Part shown: positions 41,634-49,968 of the stretch, piece after piece
Layout: every line of letters begins with the position of its first letter
How positions within the stretch are numbered: position 1 is the stretch's first letter
Source of the DNA: CAIOYC01 sp964243985
Lineage (GTDB): Bacteria > Pseudomonadota > Alphaproteobacteria > Caulobacterales > Caulobacteraceae
Assembly (NCBI GenBank): GCA_964243985.1
Contig: CAXTHJ010000003.1
Location: 1 to 64,000 of the forward strand
Direction of reading: 5' to 3'
Length of the DNA stretch: 64,000 nucleotides
Translations under genes and position numbers: made by a program
Notes under the pieces: model-generated
What the model was told of the DNA's origin: nothing
The model's database searches: none
The model's input: only the letters and a program-made list of their open reading frames with translations

Positions 41634-44204
41634 TCAATACTTCACCCTGATCGTTCCGCCGAAAGTGCGCGGCTCGCCCAGGAAGTCGGAGTAGTTGGTG
41701 GTCGACGGGCTGTTGACCCCGCCGATTGACTGTAATGGGGAGGCGAAGATCCCTTGGGAGTAGCTCTTGTCGAACAGGTTGTCGGCGTAGAGTTCCAGGC
41801 TCCAACGATGGTCGGACGGCCCGATCCCAATACGGGCGTTCACCAGCGTATATTGGCCTTGCACAGAAACGGGATCGCCGGTCGTGCCGGTGTTGACGGA
41901 GGACTGGTATTTCACGTCGACGTTCGCACGGCCCACAAGGTCGCCATAGACAGGATGCTCGTAGGTTGCCGAGGCGCTCGCCGAAAACAGGGGCGCCTCG
42001 GGCAGACGCTGGCCGGGAAGCAGGTTGGTGGCGGCGAACAGGGGGTTGTCGGGCGTGCCTAGGGCCGAGGCGTCACTGCGGGGAAAGCGGCTGTTGGCGT
42101 AGGTCACGCCGCCTTGCAGCGTGAGTTCGCGCGTTGGCCGATACAGGGCGTCAAGCTCCGCCCCGACCGACTCGACCTTGGGGACAGAGACGACCGTGTA
42201 GAAGAGACCGTTGTACGCGTTGAGCTGGAATCCCTTATAACTTTGATAGAAGACGGCGGCGTTGAGGTTGAGCTTTCGGTCCATCAACGTGCTCTTGAGC
42301 CCGGTCTCGTATGAGTCGACGAATTCCCCCGGGAATTCGGTGTTCAGGGCTGGTTGAAGAGACTGGGCGATGCTGGTCGGCGTCGCGCCCGGCAGGCCCG
42401 CCGCGGAGAAGGGGTAGGCGATGCGGTCGAGGTTATAGCCGCCCGCCTTGTAGCCACGAGAGTAGCTGGCGTATGCGAAGTAGTCGCCCGTGAAGTGGTA
42501 GCCGATTTTGGCCGTGCCCGTGACCTCATTCTCGGTGCGATCCTGGTGATTTGAGACGCCGTCGAAGGCGGGGTTGAACAGGGGGTTGCAGGTTGTGTCG
42601 ACCAGCGCCGCCAGCGACTTGCCGGTAGGCGTGGCGCCTCCGCCCACCGCATTGAACAGACCCAGCGACGCCAAGCAGGAGCTGCCCCCATCGGAGTTGC
42701 TGTAGGAAGCCTGGAGATCCTTATGGTCCTGAGTGAAACGGACGCCGCCGGTCAGCTCAAGCTTCTGGGTGAGGTGGTAGGTTTCCTGGGTGAAGAAGGA
42801 GAATGTGCGGTCGTTCTGGTTGTAGTTGTCTTTCTGTCCCAGACCGTTCGAGTCGAAGTTGGCGATCGGTTGCAGCAGCGCTTGGACAGCCGGCACGCCG
42901 CCGGAGATCAGGAACCCAAGATAGTTCGGGAAGTCACGCCCGAAAAGCTCACTCACACGGGAGTTAAGTAGCTCGTTGGCGTAGAAACCGCCAATGTCAT
43001 AGTCGAGCGGGCCATAAACCCCGCTGAGTCGCAGCTCTTGGCTGAACTGTTTGAAGCCCGTACCCGAGTCTCCGTTGGTGGGGCGATAAAGCAGGTCGGC
43101 GGCCGTAAAGTCGGAATCCTCGCCGTTGGTGAAGATGTAGTCCCGGTAGGCGGTGATGGACGTGAGTTTCGCGCCGTTCAAGCTGGGAATCTTATAATCG
43201 ATCTGCAGCGATGCCCCGGCGTCGCGGACGTTTTGGCCAGTGGAGCGATTGGCGAAGGATAGCCGCCTGAAGGGGTCTGCCGGGGCCAAGACGCCGCCCC
43301 CCGGCACGCCTAGGCCGTTCAAAAGGGGCGTGAGCGGACCGTCGATGTATTGCACGCCGGCGCAACAGTTCTCGCTGCGGCGCGTGTAGTCGGCGATGAA
43401 GCGGATATGCAGGCCCTCGATCGGGTCGGCCGCGAGCTGTCCGCGCAGGGTGTAGAAGTTCTGGTCCTGATCGGTGGTCTCCAATCGGGGACCGCCTCCG
43501 CGCGATACGTCGTAGAATCCGTCGCGCGAGCGCTGAGCGAAGAACAAGCTCCCGGCGAGCTTGTCGGCAATGATCGGGCCGGTCACGCTCGTGGAGCCGC
43601 CGATCTCGCCATAGTTGCCAGCGGTGAACTCGGCCGCTCCGCCGAACTTGTAGGAGGGTTCGGCGGTGACGATGTTGATCAGGCCGGCATCGGTGTTCTT
43701 GCCGAACAGAGTGCCTTGAGGCCCCTTCAACACTTCGACCTGGGAAAGCTCCCCAATATCGCCAAAGCTCACGCCATTGCGTGGGCGATAGACCCCGTCA
43801 ACCTGGATGCCGACCGAACTTTCCAAGCCGACATTGCTTCCCACCGTGCCGATGCCCCTGATGCGAGCTTGCGTGACTAGCGCATTTTGCGAAGAGACGA
43901 CGGTCAGGCCGGGAACCAGGACCTGCAAATCCTTGATGTCGCGGACGTTGGCGTCCTGCAGCAGCTGCGCGTTGGCGACAGTGACGGTCAGAGGAACGTC
44001 TTGCAGATTCTGCGCCCGCTTCTGGGCCGTGACCACGATTTCCTGAACAGACGTGTCCGTTGAAGGCGCTGCCGGACCGGGCTGTATCGGCGGAGCAGCC
44101 GGCGTTCCCGCCGTTGTGGTGGCCTGCGCGGACGCGGCGCTTGCCGCCCCTAGGGCCAGAACCGAGGCGCTGAGCGCCAGCCAAGTGCGCGAATGAAACG
44201 ACAT
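41634..44204 (-). CDS. TonB-dependent receptor
   Basis: 856 residues from an ATG at 44204 preceded by AGGAGG. Signal peptide (SFHSRTWLALSASVLALGAASAASAQA), a Pro/Thr-rich linker, then the TonB-box/plug start VQEIVVTAQKRAQNLQDVPLTVTV and VQVDGVYRPRNGVSFGDIGELSQVEVLKGPQGTLFGKNT. A 22-strand barrel ends in RTFGGTIRVKY (aromatic last residue). The plug sequence type (sterol/aromatic catabolic receptors) imports hydrophobic nutrients rather than iron, and no siderophore genes are present. First gene of an operon with the BVMO. Operator site A lies 120 bp upstream. Confidence 0.94.
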   Translation of the reverse strand: MSFHSRTWLALSASVLALGAASAASAQATTTAGTPAAPPIQPGPAAPSTDTSVQEIVVTAQKRAQNLQDVPLTVTVANAQLLQDANVRDIKDLQVLVPGLTVVSSQNALVTQARIRGIGTVGSNVGLESSVGIQVDGVYRPRNGVSFGDIGELSQVEVLKGPQGTLFGKNTDAGLINIVTAEPSYKFGGAAEFTAGNYGEIGGSTSVTGPIIADKLAGSLFFAQRSRDGFYDVSRGGGPRLETTDQDQNFYTLRGQLAADPIEGLHIRFIADYTRRSENCCAGVQYIDGPLTPLLNGLGVPGGGVLAPADPFRRLSFANRSTGQNVRDAGASLQIDYKIPSLNGAKLTSITAYRDYIFTNGEDSDFTAADLLYRPTNGDSGTGFKQFSQELRLSGVYGPLDYDIGGFYANELLNSRVSELFGRDFPNYLGFLISGGVPAVQALLQPIANFDSNGLGQKDNYNQNDRTFSFFTQETYHLTQKLELTGGVRFTQDHKDLQASYSNSDGGSSCLASLGLFNAVGGGATPTGKSLAALVDTTCNPLFNPAFDGVSNHQDRTENEVTGTAKIGYHFTGDYFAYASYSRGYKAGGYNLDRIAYPFSAAGLPGATPTSIAQSLQPALNTEFPGEFVDSYETGLKSTLMDRKLNLNAAVFYQSYKGFQLNAYNGLFYTVVSVPKVESVGAELDALYRPTRELTLQGGVTYANSRFPRSDASALGTPDNPLFAATNLLPGQRLPEAPLFSASASATYEHPVYGDLVGRANVDVKYQSSVNTGTTGDPVSVQGQYTLVNARIGIGPSDHRWSLELYADNLFDKSYSQGIFASPLQSIGGVNSPSTTNYSDFLGEPRTFGGTIRVKY

Positions 44205-44317
44205 AGGTTGCCTCCTCCTGAGCGGGCCGCACCTCTTTGGGAGCGTTGCCACGTTGTGATGCGTCGCCCTCGAGGAGCGAGCGGGTTGTAAGCACTCCTG
44301 AAACGATCCGTTGTCAA

Positions 44318-44458
44318 CTATCTGACAAGGAACAATGTCCGCTTACCATTCGGCCAATCTCCCGAAGCCTGGGTGAAGCGCTCTTTCAGCGCCGCCTTGA
44401 CGATCTTCCCGTTGGCTTTTCGGGGGATTTGCCGGGTCACCCCTCCGCCGCCAGCGGC
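44318..44458 (-). pseudogene. Relic of an acyl-CoA synthetase (AMP-binding) C-terminus
   Basis: The minus strand reads GGGVTR followed by QIPRKANGKIVKAALKERF and then a drifted tail to a TAG at 44318. The P-R-x-x-N-G-K-x-x-K segment is the A10 motif of the ANL superfamily, with the catalytic lysine. Nothing upstream continues the fold, so only the last 30 or so residues survive. It lies between the TonB receptor and tetR and overlaps operator site A, so the site arose in or was placed over old coding DNA. Confidence 0.6.
44324..44339. promoter_or_regulatory. TetR-regulon site A (GACA-N8-TGTC), TonB-receptor operon
   Basis: GACAAGGAACAATGTC: a 16-bp motif with GACA/TGTC half sites, 119 bp upstream of the TonB receptor ATG and overlapping a TTGTCA/TTGACA-like promoter hexamer. 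14 of 16 bases match site D in front of the MFS transporter, including the same flanks (CT before, CCG after). Confidence 0.6.
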
Positions 44459-44487
44459 ACGGGACGCCGACAAGACATTCTAGACCT

Positions 44488-44503
44488 GACATGACCTCGT
44501 GTC
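44488..44503. promoter_or_regulatory. TetR-regulon site B (GACA-N8-TGTC), tetR promoter
   Basis: GACATGACCTCGTGTC, 45 bp before the tetR GTG. 14 of 16 bases agree with the reverse complement of site C (GACAAGGCCTCGTGTC). Location suggests autoregulation. Confidence 0.6.
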
Positions 44504-44548
44504 ACCTTCAAGGGAGACAGCGGCGAGTCTCCAAGGTAGTCAGGGGTT

Positions 44549-45181
44549 GTGACGAAAAAGCTCACTTCATCGGGTCGCATGTTCGCCGGCCGTACGGCGC
44601 AGGAACGTCGTGCGGAGCGCCGCAGCCAGCTCATTGCAGCCGCGCTAGACGTATACGGCGCCAAAGGCTATCGCGCTTCGACCGTGAAAGCGGTCTGCGA
44701 AGCGGCGGGCCTGACCGAGCGGTACTTCTACGAGTCGTTCAGTAATAGCGAGGACCTGCTCTGCGCCTGTTTCCAGATCGGTGCGGACGCACTCCTGCGT
44801 CAGGTCCGAGACGCGGCTCTGGGACAGCAGGGTGATCGGCTGGGCCAAGTGCGCGCGAGCTTGGTGGTGTACCTCGACCAGCTTCGCGAAGAACCGGCAT
44901 CCGCGAGGGTGTTCTTGATCGAGATGCCCAGCGTCAGCGTCCGGACCGACAAGCTCGTTTCGGACAATCTCGACCGGTTCGGCGCATTGCTCACGGAATT
45001 GATGCGACCTTCCGGCATGCCCGCAATCCCGTCGCAGCGTCTCTTGGTCCGCGGGATCATAGGCGGCGGCCTGCATGTCGCCCAGGCATGGATCGTGGGG
45101 GGATATGTCGAGCCTCGCGATGAGGTGGTGGAGGTGATCCTGCGCCTGTACGCGCTCGTCGGCGCGACCCGCCCGGGGTGA
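44549..45181 (+). CDS. TetR-family transcriptional regulator
   Basis: 210 residues from a GTG. N-terminal helix-turn-helix: RRSQLIAAALDVYGAKGYRASTVKAVCEAAGLTERYFYESFSNSEDLLCACF, the TetR_N pattern with GLTERYFYESF as recognition helix. The C-terminal ligand domain is divergent (LGQVRASLVVYLDQLREEPASARVFLIEMPSVS) and gives no ligand clue. It is divergent from the TonB-BVMO operon and directly upstream of the aldehyde dehydrogenase. Four GACA-N8-TGTC palindromes around it, one in its own promoter, mark it as the likely local repressor. Confidence 0.95.
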   Translation: MTKKLTSSGRMFAGRTAQERRAERRSQLIAAALDVYGAKGYRASTVKAVCEAAGLTERYFYESFSNSEDLLCACFQIGADALLRQVRDAALGQQGDRLGQVRASLVVYLDQLREEPASARVFLIEMPSVSVRTDKLVSDNLDRFGALLTELMRPSGMPAIPSQRLLVRGIIGGGLHVAQAWIVGGYVEPRDEVVEVILRLYALVGATRPG

Positions 45182-45207
45182 CAACCCGTCGCTGCCGGTT
45201 TAGAACG

Positions 45208-45223
45208 GACACGAGGCCTTGTC
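45208..45223. promoter_or_regulatory. TetR-regulon site C (GACA-N8-TGTC), aldehyde dehydrogenase promoter
   Basis: GACACGAGGCCTTGTC (reverse complement GACAAGGCCTCGTGTC), 52 bp before the aldehyde dehydrogenase TTG start. It overlaps a 9-bp perfect stem GGCCTTGTC/GACAAGGCC (45215-45238), which could also act as a terminator-like hairpin after tetR, though no T-run follows. Confidence 0.6.
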
Positions 45224-45275
45224 TGAAATGACAAGGCCCGGCGCCGCGTTCGTCGCGGCTTGATCGGAGACCACC

Positions 45276-46739
45276 TTGTCGATCCTGGACACGCCCGTTA
45301 AGTCACATCCGTCCACGGACGAGGAGCCGGACGTGGCGGCCCAGGGGCGCCTGCGATCCGCCTTTGAAGTCCAACGACGCGCCTTTGCTGCCGATCGCGC
45401 ACCGTCCGCTGCGGTCCGGCGCGAGCGGGTCGGCCGGCTCGCATCGATTGTGCTCACCAACCGTAAGCGCATCGCCGACGCGCTCGTCGCCGACTTCGGC
45501 GCCCACCCTGGGCCCGCGTCAGACCTTCTGGAGGTGCTGAGCGTTGTCGGGCGCGCGCAATACGTGGCCGAAAATCTCGAGAGCTGGATGCAGCCGCAGC
45601 CGCGCGACATGAATGCGGACGTCTACGGCACAGCTCGCGCGTGGATGGAGTTTCAGCCCAAGGGCGTGATTGGCAACATCGCTCCTTGGAATTTCCCCTT
45701 CGATATCGGGCTCGGCCCGGTTGCAGACATGTTGGCCGCCGGCAATCGGGTGATTCTCAAGCCATCCGAGTATACACCAGCGTGCGCGGCGCTCCTTCGC
45801 GATATGGTCTTAGACGCCTTTGACCCCGAACTGCTTACCGTCGCGGTCGGCGGCCTTGAACTGGCGCGCGCCTTTGCCGAGCTGCCGTGGGACCACCTCA
45901 TGTACACCGGCAGCCCCAACGTCGGCCGCTCGGTCATGGCCGCCGCCGCAAAGAACCTGACGCCCGTCACCCTGGAGCTCGGCGGCAAATGTCCGGCTCT
46001 CATCCTGCCGGGTGCGGTCACGCCCGAGTCCGTCAAAACGGTCGTGGGCACCAAGGTGGTCAAGAACGGCCAGATGTGCGTCTCGGTCGACCACGTGCTG
46101 GTGCCCCGTCACGAGGTAGAGCGCTTCGCGGAACTCGCGGCCGGCTTCATGGCCGAAGCGGCGCCCGACTATGCTGACGGCCCCGACTGCACCGGTATCA
46201 TCAGCGTCCGCCATCTGGAGCGATTGGAAGCCATGCTGCAGGAAGCACTAGACCGACAGAGCCGGATCGTAACGCTGGGTCCCCAGACCCGCCCCGATCA
46301 TGTTACCCGGCGCATGCCGCTATCGCTGGTGCTCGACCCCGCGCCCGACCTGCGCATCATGCAGGAGGAGATTTTCGGCCCCATCCTGCCGGTGGTGCCC
46401 TATGACAGCCTCGACGAGGCGGTGGCGCGTGTGAACGCTGGTGAACGGCCGCTGGGTCTCTACCTGATGGGCGACGAGGACGCATGCGCGCGTGTTCTGG
46501 CGACCACACACTCCGGCGGCGCGGCCATAAACACCTGCGCCGTTCAGGCCGCGTTGCCAAGCCTGGGCTTTGGCGGTTCAGGCATGAGCGGCATCGGTCG
46601 CCATCACGGCGTTGAAGGCTTCCGCGAGTTTTCCAACGCCAGAGGCGTCGTCGTCCGCGGACAGGGCGATCATATCGACGCCTTCTTCGCGCCCTACGCG
46701 AAAGCGGCGGCTATGGTGGAGCAGGTGCTGGGCAGCTGA
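45276..46739 (+). CDS. Aldehyde dehydrogenase, coniferyl-aldehyde-dehydrogenase-like
   Basis: 487 residues from a TTG. It follows the CALDH subfamily pattern: QRRAFAADRAPSAAVRRERVGRLA, EFQPKGVIGNIAPWNFPFDI, LAAGNRVILKPSEYTPACAALL, MYTGSPNVGR, catalytic Glu in VTLELGGKCPALI, catalytic Cys in KNGQMCVSVDHVLVP, and EEIFGPILPVVPY. It oxidises an aldehyde to the acid with NAD. It is separated from tetR by site C. Within the cluster it could oxidise an aldehyde made from an alcohol by the SDR. Specificity is not readable. Confidence 0.93.
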   Translation: MSILDTPVKSHPSTDEEPDVAAQGRLRSAFEVQRRAFAADRAPSAAVRRERVGRLASIVLTNRKRIADALVADFGAHPGPASDLLEVLSVVGRAQYVAENLESWMQPQPRDMNADVYGTARAWMEFQPKGVIGNIAPWNFPFDIGLGPVADMLAAGNRVILKPSEYTPACAALLRDMVLDAFDPELLTVAVGGLELARAFAELPWDHLMYTGSPNVGRSVMAAAAKNLTPVTLELGGKCPALILPGAVTPESVKTVVGTKVVKNGQMCVSVDHVLVPRHEVERFAELAAGFMAEAAPDYADGPDCTGIISVRHLERLEAMLQEALDRQSRIVTLGPQTRPDHVTRRMPLSLVLDPAPDLRIMQEEIFGPILPVVPYDSLDEAVARVNAGERPLGLYLMGDEDACARVLATTHSGGAAINTCAVQAALPSLGFGGSGMSGIGRHHGVEGFREFSNARGVVVRGQGDHIDAFFAPYAKAAAMVEQVLGS

Positions 46740-47202
46740 TCCCCGCTTAGGCGACCGCTGCGGCTCAATCCTCTGCGACGGGTGCGATCGTGATGGCTTC
46801 TTCCAGCGCGCTTGGACGCGTATAGCGCGGCATCCGCTGGCTCGATCAAGTGCGCCGCCGCCTGGCCTTCCCTTCGCTGCCCCACGCCGAAGCACAGGGT
46901 GACGGCCCCCAAGGTCCTCCAGCGTCGTGCGACAGCGCAGGAGCGTGTACTGGCCTTCGTCCTGGATCTCGCCGCCTAAAGCGGCGGCCAAGCTCACATC
47001 CCCACCCAACGAGACCGCAAGGTGCGGCTCTCGGCCGATCCGGCGCTCCATCGCCAACGCCATCGCGTCGAACGCCTCTTCTGTAAGCTCGAGCATTTCA
47101 GTCGCGTCGCGTCACGACCCGCTTCGACAAGCTCGCACGAAACTTTCTCGCCGCCTCGCCCTCGCCTCAACCCGACCCTGACTCAGAATTTGGGTTCACG
47201 CC
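46740..47202. other. Gene-free interval between aldehyde dehydrogenase and SDR
   Basis: 463 bp. It holds the GGDEF relic and, from 47100 to 47202, a segment without any open frame worth naming. The flanking genes converge (aldehyde dehydrogenase plus, SDR minus), so no promoter is needed here and no clear terminator was seen. Confidence 0.5.
46786..47096 (-). pseudogene. Relic of a GGDEF (diguanylate cyclase) protein
   Basis: On the minus strand one frame reads MLELTEEAFDAMALAMER... to TTLEDLG. After a shift at a run of five G (plus-strand CCCCC near 46900) a second frame continues GAVTLCFGVG, a short linker, then ADAALYASKRAGRS. The latter is the C-terminal end of a GGDEF domain (VTVSIGVA...ADxALYxAKxxGRN). 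The GG(D/E)EF signature itself and most of the domain are absent, so this is a short decayed remnant. It may be one frameshift in a small gene or a sequencing error in the homopolymer. Confidence 0.6.
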
Positions 47203-47979
47203 CTAGCCGCGGCCGAGCGCCAGGAAGTAGTCGCGGGTCTGTTCAGGGTGCTCGATCGCCTGAACATGTAGCGCCTTCAGGTCTTCCGGAACATACCAGT
47301 GGATGCGATCTTCATGGTAGGCGCGCCATACGATCTCAGCGACCTCATGCGGCTGGATCAGCCGCCAGGGCCCGTCTGGCGGCAGTACCGCCTTGGTCTC
47401 AGGTGTAAGCATGCCGGTCTCAACGATTCCCGGCATGACGTCGGCGGCGCGAACGCCGTGGCTATGCAGCTCAATGGAGAGCGCTTCGGTCGCCGCCCTC
47501 ACCGCCCCCTTACTGGCGGAGTAGCCGACCAGATTGGCCGAACCGAAGATGGCCGAGGCCGAGCAGGTCGACATGCATAGCGAGCCTTCCGTTCGTTTGA
47601 GGAACGGCAGGGCGGCCTGAGCACCGATTAGCATCCCAAACAGATTAATGCGCAGCAAGCGCTCGATCGCCTCCCATGGCGTTTCCTCCAGGGGAGAGTC
47701 CAAGATCACGCCGGCGTTGTTGAAGATAAGGTCGAGCCGATCGCCGGCGCTTTCGGTGAAGAGGGCCATACATCGGCTGAACTCGGCGGGGTCGGTTACA
47801 TCGAGACGGCTGGTGATGGCGACCGGCGCCTCGTCCTGTAGAGCCTTCAGGCCCTTGTCGTCGATATCGAAGCCACCCACCCACCAGCCTCGCTCCGCGA
47901 ACAGACGCGCAGTGGCGCGCCCGATCCCTGATGCGGCTCCAGTGATGAAAATGGCGTTTTGGCCGGTCGCAGCAGGCAT
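47203..47979 (-). CDS. Short-chain dehydrogenase/reductase
   Basis: 258 residues from an ATG with AAGGA upstream; longer in-frame starts run into the MFS gene. TGAASGIGRATARLFAERGWWVGGFDID binds cofactor (the Asp suggests NAD). LIFNNAGVILDSPLEETPWEAIERLLRINLFG is the NNAG region. CMSTCSASAIFGSANLVGYSASKGAVRAATEALSIEL has Ser, Tyr and Lys. VRAADVMPGIVETGML matches. The stop is at 47203 after EQTRDYFLALGRG. It lies 22 bp behind the MFS transporter and is presumably under site D. It could oxidise an alcohol or reduce a ketone for the BVMO/ALDH pathway. Confidence 0.92.
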   Translation of the reverse strand: MPAATGQNAIFITGAASGIGRATARLFAERGWWVGGFDIDDKGLKALQDEAPVAITSRLDVTDPAEFSRCMALFTESAGDRLDLIFNNAGVILDSPLEETPWEAIERLLRINLFGMLIGAQAALPFLKRTEGSLCMSTCSASAIFGSANLVGYSASKGAVRAATEALSIELHSHGVRAADVMPGIVETGMLTPETKAVLPPDGPWRLIQPHEVAEIVWRAYHEDRIHWYVPEDLKALHVQAIEHPEQTRDYFLALGRG

Positions 47980-48001
47980 CGAGCAGTCCTTCGGAAGATC
48001 G

Positions 48002-49462
48002 TTAGGAACCGGCGGAGCCGGAGAGCGGTTGTCCCGCCGGTACAGGCTCCAAGCCCTCGACCAGCGCCGCGTCGGCGCCAATACGGCCGCCACCGCGTAC
48101 GAACAGCAGCCCGATAAATCCGGCGGTCATTAGTCCCGCGAGCGCCACAAAGCCCGCCTGCTGGGTGTGAGTGGCCGCCGTCGCGATCAGCACCAGGGCG
48201 GACCCCAGCCAGAGGGTGGCCGTGCCTGATAGGGCGTAAAGGCCGAAGAACGCTCCCGTCTCCGCAGGCGGGGTGAGACGGGTCAGGAGCGTGCGGCTGG
48301 ACGCGTAGGAAGCGGTGATAAACACCGAGGCCGTTGCGGCTATGCCAAGATAGATGAGCTCCGGAGCGGTGTGGAAGAGCGGCCCGGCCCAGGCGGCCTG
48401 AGCAGGATTTGCTCGCCAGAGATAGAGGATGCGGTCGGGGGCCATGCCGACCAGCGCGACAATCGCCGTCACGGTGACTCCGATCTCGATGCGCACGGCC
48501 GTCTTGGGGCCGAGCCTATGGTCCATCGCGCTTGCGGCGGCCCCCCCGAGCACAGCCAGAACACTTAAGAGCACGCCATAGGCAAGGAGCTGAGCCGTTC
48601 CCCATCGCATGACGCCCGATGCGTAGACGCCGGAGAACAGAAGAACGCCGGTCATCGCATCGATGTAGAGCATGCGTGACAGCAGGAAAACGGCGGCATC
48701 GCGCCGCCCTCGCAGACTTCGCAGCATCCGACCGAGATTGCGCGCGCCTTCGCCAAGCGCCTCCCCTAGCCTTATGCTCGAACGAGGTGCGTCGGCCGTG
48801 AAGAGGAACAGCGGCAGGGCGCCCAGCACGAGCAACGCCGCCGCGATCGGGGCCACGATGCGTGACGGCTCATGGCTTGCCGCACTGAGCCCGAAGAGCG
48901 GCGTACGCGGCGTAAAGTTCGGCACGACGGTCGGCAGCACGAACGCCCACATCACGAAGACCAGCACGGAGACTGAAATCGCGTTGCCGAGCGCCAGCGC
49001 CAGGCCGGACGCCGCATGCGCGCCGCGCACTCCCGCGGCCCTGACCAACATGGAGTTGTGCAGCACCTCGCTGTAGGAGAACAGCACGTTAATGGCGGCC
49101 GCGATGACCACTACAGCATTAACCGACAGGCCGTGGCCATCGGGGGTCGTCCACCACAAGCTGGCTATAAGGGGGGCCATCAGGGCGACGACTGCAAGCA
49201 GCATCGGCTTGCGCGGCCCAAATCGATCGACCGACGCGCCAAGGAGCGGAGCGGTAAAGGCGACAATGATCCCGGACCACTGGCCGTAGGTGGCTACAGC
49301 CTGTTGACCCCTGATGGGGTCGCCTACCACCACGCTCGCGAAGTAGGGCATGAAAACGTAGATGGTGACGAGGACCACATACGGGTTGCGGGCGCCCTCG
49401 AACGCCGCCCAGGCGAGGGCGCCGAGCGATAAGCCGCGCGGGGAAGCTGGAGCTCGGCCCAA
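48002..49462 (-). CDS. MFS transporter, UMF1/Atg22-like
   Basis: 486 residues, about 12 membrane helices. The start ALAWAAFEGARNPYVVLVTIYVFMPYFASVVVG is typical of the Atg22/UMF1 transporter family. LLGASVDRFGPRKPMLLAVVALMAPL carries the DRxGxRK loop of MFS proteins. TTG start at 49462 with AAGGAG. First gene of a minus-strand unit with the SDR. It could export a metabolite or take up the substrate. Site D lies 46 bp upstream. Confidence 0.88.
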   Translation of the reverse strand: MGRAPASPRGLSLGALAWAAFEGARNPYVVLVTIYVFMPYFASVVVGDPIRGQQAVATYGQWSGIIVAFTAPLLGASVDRFGPRKPMLLAVVALMAPLIASLWWTTPDGHGLSVNAVVVIAAAINVLFSYSEVLHNSMLVRAAGVRGAHAASGLALALGNAISVSVLVFVMWAFVLPTVVPNFTPRTPLFGLSAASHEPSRIVAPIAAALLVLGALPLFLFTADAPRSSIRLGEALGEGARNLGRMLRSLRGRRDAAVFLLSRMLYIDAMTGVLLFSGVYASGVMRWGTAQLLAYGVLLSVLAVLGGAAASAMDHRLGPKTAVRIEIGVTVTAIVALVGMAPDRILYLWRANPAQAAWAGPLFHTAPELIYLGIAATASVFITASYASSRTLLTRLTPPAETGAFFGLYALSGTATLWLGSALVLIATAATHTQQAGFVALAGLMTAGFIGLLFVRGGGRIGADAALVEGLEPVPAGQPLSGSAGS

Positions 49463-49507
49463 CGGTTTCTCCTTGTTCGAGCCAGTGTGAATTGGTCATC
49501 CTAGACT

Positions 49508-49523
49508 GACAAGGGCCAATGTC
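49508..49523. promoter_or_regulatory. TetR-regulon site D (GACA-N8-TGTC), MFS-SDR promoter
   Basis: GACAAGGGCCAATGTC, 46 bp before the MFS start. It is 14/16 identical to site A with the same neighbours (CT before, CCG after), although the two lie 5.2 kb apart in front of unrelated genes. Its centre is a self-complementary GGCC. Confidence 0.6.
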
Positions 49524-49883
49524 CGATTTGTATTGAGCATTGACCGACATAGCGTTTTAGGCGTTGGGGGTGCCTTAGGGAACCTTTGCAAGGGCTGTCT
49601 GATCGCGCATCGTGGCGCCGCCGGTTCCACAGCGCGAGCAGCCTCAGCGGGCCTCCGCAGAGTATCGAACGGGTGGAAGGTGGACGCGCGCTCAGTAAGC
49701 GTCAGGTCGTGCTGGCGCAAAGCGGACGTTGCCCTCGCTCTGGACTGCGGACGTTCGCAGCTCCGGATTAACGTCAGCTGTAGGGCGGAGCGCCCACGCG
49801 AGATATCGCCGCCTACTTCTCATACTCCGGCTAACAGTGGCGCTGCACCATTTCAGCCGATCAAAAGATCTTGCAACCCTTTA

Positions 49884-49907
49884 GGTGATGTGCTCAAATA
49901 CATCACC
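49884..49907. promoter_or_regulatory. Candidate GntR operator
   Basis: GGTGATGT-gctcaaat-ACATCACC: perfect 8-bp inverted repeat with an 8-nt spacer, 62 bp before the gntR ATG. A second repeat, TCGGCTA (49911-49917) / TAGCCGA (49936-49942), lies right behind it. Position and symmetry fit autoregulation by the YtrA-like GntR protein. Confidence 0.5.
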
Positions 49908-49968
49908 ATATCGGCTAGTGCAGTTTTGCTGCTCATAGCCGACGTCTTAAGGCCCTCCAGGAACACGG

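Larger units (their letters stand above)
44205..44548. other. Divergent control region of TonB receptor and tetR
   Basis: 344 bp with no intact gene. It contains the acyl-CoA synthetase relic (44318-44458), the GACA-N8-TGTC sites A and B, and a perfect TTGTCA-N6-TGACAA repeat at 44311-44328 which on the minus strand supplies a TTGACA (44312-44317), a possible -35 box for the TonB operon. No convincing -10 could be assigned. Confidence 0.6.
49463..49968. other. Divergent control region of MFS-SDR and gntR-ABC units
   Basis: 506 bp with no supportable gene. It holds TetR-regulon site D near the MFS gene and, at 49884-49942, two inverted repeats close to gntR. Frames between them are short and lack ribosome sites. 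Confidence 0.6.

Noticed and set aside
45215..45238. GGCCTTGTC/GACAAGGCC stem as a rho-independent terminator of tetR
   Set aside because: No T-run follows on either strand and half of it is part of operator site C; kept only as a note there.
49533..49968. Long plus-strand frame running from 49533 into the gntR region
   Set aside because: The part after 49969 is gntR in another frame, and the part before has no start signal or similarity.
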